Shown here one piece after another: positions 1 to 4,112 of a DNA stretch of 6,000 bases. Under the pieces are notes generated by a model. That model made no database searches. It saw only the letters and a list, made by a program, of their open reading frames with translations, and was not told where the DNA came from. The DNA lies in contig PETJ01000058.1 of NCBI GenBank assembly GCA_002781125.1, positions 1 through 6,000 of the forward strand, in the 5' to 3' direction. Every line of letters starts with the position of its first letter. Position 1 is the stretch's first letter. The stretch comes from Candidatus Nealsonbacteria bacterium CG01_land_8_20_14_3_00_12 (GTDB lineage: Bacteria; Patescibacteriota; Minisyncoccia; Minisyncoccales; PETJ01). The position numbers and the translations under genes were made by a program.

Positions 1-175
1 GATTCAGGGAATAAGTTGTCTCTCCAATTTTTTTTCCGAATAAGCGCGGGGGTAAAAAAACACCAAACTCTTCTACCTTCACTCCAAATTTTTTTGCCAA
101 AATAAAATGTCCAAGTTCATGGAGAACTATTAAACCGATTAAGCTAATAAAAACGATAACGATTGTTAGAAACAT
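1..175 (-). CDS. rseP: RIP/M50 family intramembrane zinc metalloprotease, N-terminal fragment
   Basis: Only the first 58 codons are in the window; the gene runs off the left edge. The protein begins MFLTIVIVFISLIGLIVLHE, a first membrane helix (about residues 2-18) running straight into the zinc-protease motif HELGH at residues 19-23. H19 and H23 should bind zinc and E20 should be the catalytic glutamate. The following stretch AKKFGVKVEEFGV (27-39) is the usual sequence after HExxH in site-2 proteases of the RseP/RIP type, followed by a PPRLFGKKIGETTYSLN segment also typical of the family. Such proteases cut transmembrane segments, for instance of anti-sigma factors or leftover signal peptides; the target here is unknown. 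The ATG at 175-173 is chosen because an in-frame stop lies four codons upstream; a TTG directly before the ATG is the only alternative. No Shine-Dalgarno sequence is seen. It lies downstream of frr, separated by a palindromic element. Confidence 0.9.
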   Translation of the reverse strand, partial: MFLTIVIVFISLIGLIVLHELGHFILAKKFGVKVEEFGVFLPPRLFGKKIGETTYSLN

Positions 176-189
176 CAAATATATCTAAA

Positions 190-320
190 GCGAGGCAATT
201 GGATTTCGGGACCATCCGCAGGCAAATTGCATGGTTTCGCCGAAGGCGAAAATTTGCCGAGGAACTGAGCTTGCGCCTCGCTGGGGCGCAGAGCGTGTAC
301 CGAAAGACATATTGCCGAGC
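190..320. repeat. GC-rich multi-stem palindromic element between frr and rseP
   Basis: This gap holds no convincing gene, but it is about 58% GC (hand count over 191-300) between AT-rich genes and is full of nested complementary arms. Outer arms: 194-199 GGCAAT with 311-316 ATTGCC, and 204-209 TTTCGG with 300-305 CCGAAA. First inner stem: 221-227 GGCAAAT with 252-258 ATTTGCC, then 235-241 TTTCGCC with 245-251 GGCGAAA, with a GAA triloop on the plus strand and a 7-base bulge on the left arm. Second inner stem: 269-277 with 285-294 around TGCGCC/GGCGCA, with one bulged base. The whole would fold as a multi-branched structure with closing ends, seen on either strand. The ends are imperfect inverted repeats (8 of 10 positions) and no clear target-site duplication is seen. 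It could be a small non-autonomous palindromic repeat or a structured leader ahead of rseP; the first seems likelier. Confidence 0.65.
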
Positions 321-322
321 GT

Positions 323-880
323 TTATTCTAATATTTCTTTTTTCTTTTTCTCGGCAATTTCTTCAATTTTTTTATTATATTCATCTACCAAATCCTGGAG
401 TTCATCTTTTGCCCGAAATTTATCGTCTTCCCTGATTTTTCCTTCTTTATAACCTTCTTGAATTTCATCCCAGGCTTCCTCCCGCCACCGTCTAATAGTT
501 TGGTGAGCCTGCTCTTCTTTTTCTGATATTAAACGCTGTAAATCTTTTCGATACTCTTGGGATAAAGGAGGGAACTTTAACCGAATTGCCTCTTTATCTG
601 CCACCGCCCCAAGACCAATCCCGGTTTTTTCCAGGGCAGAAATTATTCCTTCTATATAGGATTTGTCCCAGGGTTGAATTAAAATTTGCTTTGGCTCAGG
701 AACAGAAATGGCAGCTAACTGCTTTAGGGGAAATTTCTGACCAAAGCACTCTACAATAATGTCTTCAACCAGAGAAGGTGTCGCCCGACCAGTTCGAATT
801 TTCTGTAATTCCCTCTCCAAAAAAATAATAACTTTATCTAATTCTGGCTTAATTTTGTCGATAATTTCTTTGTAACTCAT
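323..880 (-). CDS. frr: Ribosome recycling factor
   Basis: RRF splits the post-termination 70S ribosome together with EF-G and releases mRNA and tRNA for a new round of translation in the cytoplasm. At 185 residues it is exactly the usual length. The N-terminal helix of domain I leads to the signature KIRTGRATPSL (27-37), then the beta-rich domain II with PLKQLA (51-56) and VPEPKQILIQPWD (60-72), and the return to domain I at FPPLSQEYRKDL (103-114). The last part is two long charged helices ending in a lysine-rich tail; the arginines of IRRWREEA (129-136) match the conserved basic patch that contacts the ribosome. The loop before the FPPL segment reads GLGAVADKEAIRL, where many family members have a GLNP-type sequence, a modest divergence. 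Its ATG overlaps the holB stop as ATGA, which points to translational coupling. No Shine-Dalgarno sequence is seen. Confidence 0.97.
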   Translation of the reverse strand: MSYKEIIDKIKPELDKVIIFLERELQKIRTGRATPSLVEDIIVECFGQKFPLKQLAAISVPEPKQILIQPWDKSYIEGIISALEKTGIGLGAVADKEAIRLKFPPLSQEYRKDLQRLISEKEEQAHQTIRRWREEAWDEIQEGYKEGKIREDDKFRAKDELQDLVDEYNKKIEEIAEKKKKEILE

Positions 881-1821
881 AATTCGAGCATTAGTATTTC
901 CAGGGCTAATCTGGAATTGATATTAGTATTTGAAATTAAAAAAATTGTACTTTGAATTTTTTTTAGAATATTTTTTAATCTTGGGGGGGTGTAACCTGGA
1001 CTTTTAAATTTTGGTGTTAAACTTCCCAATAAAATGCTTCTAAAATAGAACAGCCAGACCTCTAAAATTTCTTTTAAATTAGGATTCTTTGACAAATCTC
1101 TGACATATTGAAAGCGGAAAGATAAATCAGATTTTGAAATTTCAATTAACTCTTTTATGATTCTCTTTTGATTTTCTAATTTCTGAGGATCAGATATAAA
1201 ATCAATAGCCAGCCCCGGTCTTCCCATTGAAAGTTTAATAATTTGTGCGCTTTCTTTTCTAGAAATTCCTTGGTCAGTCGATGAAGGTTTCGCCTTCATC
1301 TTCACCCATCGCTTCGCTTGGGTTTCTAAATAATTCTCGATTTCTGCCGCTTTCACTGGGAAAAATTTAATAATTTCGCACCGGGATCGAATGGTTGGGA
1401 ATAACATTTCCGGAGATTCGGTAATCAGGACTAAAAGAGTTTTGCCTTTTGGTTCCTCTAAAGTTTTTAGAAAACAGTTTTGAGCTTCCTGATTCATTAG
1501 ATGAGCCTTATCCAAAATTGCACATTTAAAAGGAGCTGAATAGGACTTTAGAGATAATTTCTGAATAAGTTCTTTGATTTGAGAAATTTGAATTTCGCCC
1601 CCCTGCTGAGGCGCAATTAAAATTAGGTCGGGACTCCACCCACCCACCACCCTCCCGCCTTCGGCGGGCCCCTGCCATTCATTAATTAGTTTGACAAATT
1701 CGAGGGCTATTTTCTTTTTCCCCAAATGTTCCGGGCCAGAAAATAAATAAGCATGGGAGATTTTCCCTGATTTAGCAGATTTTTTTAGAAATTGCCATTG
1801 TTTTTGATGCCCTATCAACAT
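877..1821 (-). CDS. holB: DNA polymerase III delta' subunit (clamp-loader AAA+ protein)
   Basis: Delta' is the stator of the clamp loader that opens the beta sliding clamp at primer junctions. The 314-residue protein begins with the typical LIGHQKQWQFL and HAYLFSGPEHLGKKKIA (23-39), a P-loop-like sequence with GKK instead of GKT/S, as expected for a subunit that need not hydrolyse ATP. It continues with PDLILIAP (64-71), SYSAPFKCAILDKAHLMN (93-110), FLKTLEEP (117-124) and the SRC arginine-finger motif at 146-148. GRPGLAIDF (210-218) marks the lid domain; a helical collar domain follows. The four-cysteine zinc module usually found between about residues 45 and 64 is missing: residues 50-62 are a glycine-rich low-complexity stretch encoded by a palindrome. 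A second palindrome-encoded insert covers about 167-182. A seven-C run encodes P279-P280 near the C terminus. The ATG is 3 bases after the mreB stop and the stop overlaps the frr start. Confidence 0.93.
   Translation of the reverse strand: MLIGHQKQWQFLKKSAKSGKISHAYLFSGPEHLGKKKIALEFVKLINEWQGPAEGGRVVGGWSPDLILIAPQQGGEIQISQIKELIQKLSLKSYSAPFKCAILDKAHLMNQEAQNCFLKTLEEPKGKTLLVLITESPEMLFPTIRSRCEIIKFFPVKAAEIENYLETQAKRWVKMKAKPSSTDQGISRKESAQIIKLSMGRPGLAIDFISDPQKLENQKRIIKELIEISKSDLSFRFQYVRDLSKNPNLKEILEVWLFYFRSILLGSLTPKFKSPGYTPPRLKNILKKIQSTIFLISNTNINSRLALEILMLEL
983..989. repeat. Seven-base G/C homopolymer inside holB
   Basis: Plus strand G7, read as C7 on the coding strand (TAC ACC CCC CCA AGA), lies about 35 codons before the holB stop. 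Such a run is conspicuous in an AT-rich gene and is a candidate site for replication slippage, which would change the C-terminal collar domain. That it varies is an inference; only the run itself is seen. Confidence 0.5.
1280..1323. repeat. Paired palindromes inside the holB reading frame
   Basis: Two adjacent inverted repeats. The first is GATGAAGG (1280-1287) with CCTTCATC (1293-1300), an 8-base perfect stem around TTTCG. The second is ACCCA (1304-1308) with TGGGT (1319-1323), whose loop carries the near-symmetric GCTTCGC. The pair encodes about residues 167-181 of delta' (QAKRWVKMKAKPSS), a lysine-rich stretch between the SRC motif region and the GRPG region, unlike any conserved part of the family. 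The first palindrome shares GGTTTCGCC with the intergenic element (233-241). Read as an in-frame insertion of a palindromic repeat. Confidence 0.6.
1639..1668. repeat. GC-rich palindrome plus G-tract run inside holB
   Basis: CCCGCC (1654-1659) pairs perfectly with GGCGGG (1663-1668) around TTC. Just to its left are C-tracts at 1639-1641, 1643-1645, 1650-1652 and 1654-1656, which are four G3 tracts on the coding strand and fit the simple G-quadruplex rule. The stretch 1631-1680 is about 74% GC by hand count, far above the rest of holB. It encodes the glycine-rich GPAEGGRVVGGW (51-62) where delta' normally carries its zinc-binding cysteines. The core CGCCTTCGGCG (1656-1666) is also present, in the opposite orientation, at 238-248. 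Confidence 0.65.
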
Positions 1822-1824
1822 GCT

Positions 1825-2823
1825 TCATTTTTTGCTCATTATACTTTTTTTATAGATATCGAGGTTTTCCAAAATTACCCCGGCTCCTTTGGCTACACAA
1901 TGCATAGGTTCTTCGGCTAAAATGCAAGGAACGCCAATAGTCTGGGCAATAAGTTCAGAAGTATTTCTTAAAAGAGAACCGCCTCCGGAAAGGACCATTC
2001 CTTTATCCATTATATCAGCCGATAATTCAGGCGGAGTCTCCCTTAAAACTAGTTTTATTACCTGGATAACATCAGTCAGGGTGTCAGAAATTACTTCACA
2101 AACTTCGTTTGAAGAAACTTCGACATTTCTTGGCAGACCCAAAATTAAATCCCGACCTCGAATAGATAGTTTTCTCTCTTCCTTTTCAGAAAGAGCAGTT
2201 CCGATTTTGATTTTTATTTCCTCAGCTGTTTGCTCTCCGATGGCTAAATTATATTTTCTCTTAATATAATCTGAAATAGCTAAATCCATTTTGTCACCAG
2301 CCACCCTAACCGAATGACAAGTCACTATTCCTCCCAAGGAAATTACTGCCACCTCGGTTGTTCCTCCACCAATATCAATAATCATATTACCAGAGCAAGA
2401 ATTAATCGGGATATCGGCTCCGATGGCGGCTAAAATGGGTTCCTTTGCCACATAAACTGCTTTAGCTCCAGCATTCATGCCCGCCTCGATTACCGCCCTT
2501 CGCTCGGTGGAAGTAGCGCCGGCTGGAATGCCAATCAATATTTCTGGTTTGAAAAATCGAAAGCGGCCTGAAACCTTATCAATAAAATATTTGAGCATGG
2601 CCTGGGTAACTCTAAAATCGGCAATTACTCCATCTTTGAGGGGCCGATAAACTCTAATTGTGTCGGGAGTTCGGCCAGTCATTTCTTTAGCTTCCTTACC
2701 CACCGCTAAAATTTTATTCTCAGCTAAAGAAACCGCCACTACTGATGGCTCTTCTAAAACTACTCCCTTTTTGGGGAGAAAAACCAGAGAATTACAAGTT
2801 CCGAGGTCAATTCCAATTTTCAT
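1825..2823 (-). CDS. mreB: Rod-shape-determining protein MreB (bacterial actin)
   Basis: MreB polymerises on the inner face of the membrane and directs cell-wall synthesis along the cell side. The 332-residue protein has the usual length and all actin-fold nucleotide motifs: phosphate-1 DLGTCNSL (6-13), the connector region with EPILAAIGAD (128-137) whose E128 is the expected catalytic glutamate, phosphate-2 DIGGGTTEVAV (150-160), and the adenosine motif LSGGGSLLRN (278-287). The family hallmark GDKMDLAISDYIKRKYNL (176-193) followed by IGEQTAEEIK (195-204) separates it from FtsA, ParM and DnaK. The ATG sits two residues before the first strand, so no earlier start is needed; the permease stop is 22 bases upstream. 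No Shine-Dalgarno sequence lies at the normal distance. No mreC or mreD follows; holB starts 3 bases after the TGA stop, so the two are almost certainly co-transcribed and possibly translationally coupled. Confidence 0.97.
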   Translation of the reverse strand: MKIGIDLGTCNSLVFLPKKGVVLEEPSVVAVSLAENKILAVGKEAKEMTGRTPDTIRVYRPLKDGVIADFRVTQAMLKYFIDKVSGRFRFFKPEILIGIPAGATSTERRAVIEAGMNAGAKAVYVAKEPILAAIGADIPINSCSGNMIIDIGGGTTEVAVISLGGIVTCHSVRVAGDKMDLAISDYIKRKYNLAIGEQTAEEIKIKIGTALSEKEERKLSIRGRDLILGLPRNVEVSSNEVCEVISDTLTDVIQVIKLVLRETPPELSADIMDKGMVLSGGGSLLRNTSELIAQTIGVPCILAEEPMHCVAKGAGVILENLDIYKKSIMSKK

Positions 2824-2845
2824 ATTATTTCAAGATTATCTTACC

Positions 2846-4033
2846 TTAATTTTTAGAATTTGGCAAATTTTTACATAAGAGCCCTACTATGACGACAAAA
2901 ACTCCACCAAGAATGAATAAAAGTTGATAACCTAAAAATCCAATAAGCAAACCAGAAATTAAAGCTCCTAAAGCTATCCCTAAAGGAGAAAAAATAGTAT
3001 CAATGGCTCCAGCCTCTTCTGGGTTTTCTTTTAATTTTTGAGAAATTAAACCTGACCTTCCGGCATTAGCCATTAAAGCTCCGGCTGATTTACCAAGATT
3101 AATTATTAAAATATTAAAGAAATTTAAAACTGGAATGGCCGCCCCAAATAAAGTTGAAAAGGCCCCGGCAATTAATCCTCCTTGAAAAATATTTTTTTCA
3201 CTTTTGAATTTACTCAATCTGTCAATAAGAAAAAGTGAAATTGGCAAAAAGATGGCAGAAAATACTGAAACGAAAACCAAAATTAGATTTTGGGACCAAC
3301 TAAGGGAATCTTTTAAGAACAAAACAAAAAAGGCGAAATAAAAACCAGCCAAAAGTAAAACTGAAAATGAAATTAGAATTGAAGGAAGAACATCTCTCCC
3401 CTTTATTCTCGGGAGAACTTTTTGATAATTTTGTTGAAATTTTTGAAAATTAAAAAATTTATTCAGTGGACGAATTTTCTGTCTATTTAATTGGCTATAG
3501 CAGAAAATAGCAGTAAAAAGTTGTAATATTAAACTTAAAATAAAAACGCCAGCAAAGTTAAATTTCCAGATAAAGAGAGCACCAATGCAGGGAGCTAAGG
3601 CTTCGGCATAAAAAGGGGCAGTGTAAAACCAGCCAAAAGCCCGGTCATAATTTTCGAGGGGTGAAGAAATTAAAATAGCTCGAGCCGAAACAAAAAATAA
3701 GGCGGCTGAGATTCCCAAGAGCATTTGCCAGAAATAAAAAAGGGCTAGGTTTCTAATTAAAATCATCCCTAAGGCATAAATGGCGTAACCTAAGATTCCG
3801 AATGAAGCCAAAATTACTGGATTTATTTTATGATTTAAAAATCCAACAAAAGGCGCGAAAAGGGCAATCGGTAGATAAATTAATAAATAGGTGTAACCTA
3901 CCTCGGGTAAAGAAAAACCTCTGGCAACCAAAAACAAAGGAAAATATAAAGAAAAGAGTTTGTAGCCAAACATTAAAAAGAAATGAGAAATGGTGGTGTC
4001 CCTGGTGATTTTCTCAATTTTGGGAAGGCGCAT
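2846..4033 (-). CDS. Major facilitator superfamily permease, substrate unknown
   Basis: A 395-residue, strongly hydrophobic protein with the 6+6 helix layout of MFS carriers. Likely helices lie at about 16-38, 45-65, 72-92, 97-117, 135-155, 158-178, then a basic cytoplasmic loop with many K, R, Q and N (179-212), then about 205-230, 240-261, 273-290, 291-312, 346-366 and 368-388. The loop between helices 2 and 3 (GFLNHKINP, 64-72) occupies the place of the MFS motif A but lacks its aspartate; the matching loop in the second half has LIDRLSKFK (259-267) with the D-R pair. The segment AGALMANAGRSGLISQKL (317-334) before the last helices is polar and may line the path. Substrate and direction cannot be told; a drug/metabolite efflux or sugar-type carrier are both possible. 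It is the first gene after the terminator and an extended -10 promoter, with no Shine-Dalgarno sequence. Confidence 0.85.
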   Translation of the reverse strand: MRLPKIEKITRDTTISHFFLMFGYKLFSLYFPLFLVARGFSLPEVGYTYLLIYLPIALFAPFVGFLNHKINPVILASFGILGYAIYALGMILIRNLALFYFWQMLLGISAALFFVSARAILISSPLENYDRAFGWFYTAPFYAEALAPCIGALFIWKFNFAGVFILSLILQLFTAIFCYSQLNRQKIRPLNKFFNFQKFQQNYQKVLPRIKGRDVLPSILISFSVLLLAGFYFAFFVLFLKDSLSWSQNLILVFVSVFSAIFLPISLFLIDRLSKFKSEKNIFQGGLIAGAFSTLFGAAIPVLNFFNILIINLGKSAGALMANAGRSGLISQKLKENPEEAGAIDTIFSPLGIALGALISGLLIGFLGYQLLFILGGVFVVIVGLLCKNLPNSKN

Positions 4034-4041
4034 AATAATCT

Positions 4042-4070
4042 ATTTTAACAGATTTAAATTCAATTTGAAA
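4042..4070 (-). promoter_or_regulatory. Extended -10 promoter of the MFS-mreB-holB-frr-rseP run
   Basis: On the minus strand TGTTAAAAT (4050 to 4042) gives an extended -10 box: TG, one base, then TAAAAT, which matches TATAAT in five of six positions. A weak -35 candidate TTTCAA lies 17 bases upstream (4070 to 4065). Initiation about 7 bases downstream of the -10 would fall near 4035, only about 2 bases before the ATG at 4033, so the message would be nearly leaderless. This agrees with the absence of a ribosome binding site. Confidence 0.5.
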
Positions 4071-4076
4071 TAATTT

Positions 4077-4112
4077 AAAAATGGGAAGCTCCGGCTTTTA
4101 GGGCCGGAGCTT
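4077..4112 (-). terminator. Intrinsic terminator after the propeller gene
   Basis: On the minus strand AAGCTCCGGC (4112 to 4103) and GCCGGAGCTT (4095 to 4086) form a perfect 10-base stem with a 7-base loop, followed by CCCA and a run of five T (4081 to 4077). The upstream arm contains the last sense codons of the propeller gene and the TAA stop (4100-4098) lies in the loop. The T-run begins four bases after the stem, so it is good but not ideal. It isolates the operon from the gene on its right. In the plus direction no T-run follows, so it is one-way. Confidence 0.8.

Noticed and set aside
190..320. The branched element as a tRNA or tRNA-like gene
   Set aside because: No T-loop GTTCGAATC-type sequence, no 7-base acceptor stem and wrong length.
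163..452. Two plus-strand open frames of 90 and 73 codons
   Set aside because: They run through the palindromic element and the 3' end of frr in antisense, and their translations have no recognisable domain. frr is certain on the other strand.
1838..1843. Perfect TATAAT on the minus strand just before holB
   Set aside because: It is formed by codons near the end of mreB, has no TG extension and no -35-like hexamer at 16-18 bases. An internal promoter is possible but not supported.
2835..2843. GATAAT/TAAGAT as a promoter for mreB in the 22-base gap
   Set aside because: No -35-like sequence at the correct spacing and no TG extension; AT-rich sequence gives such hexamers often.
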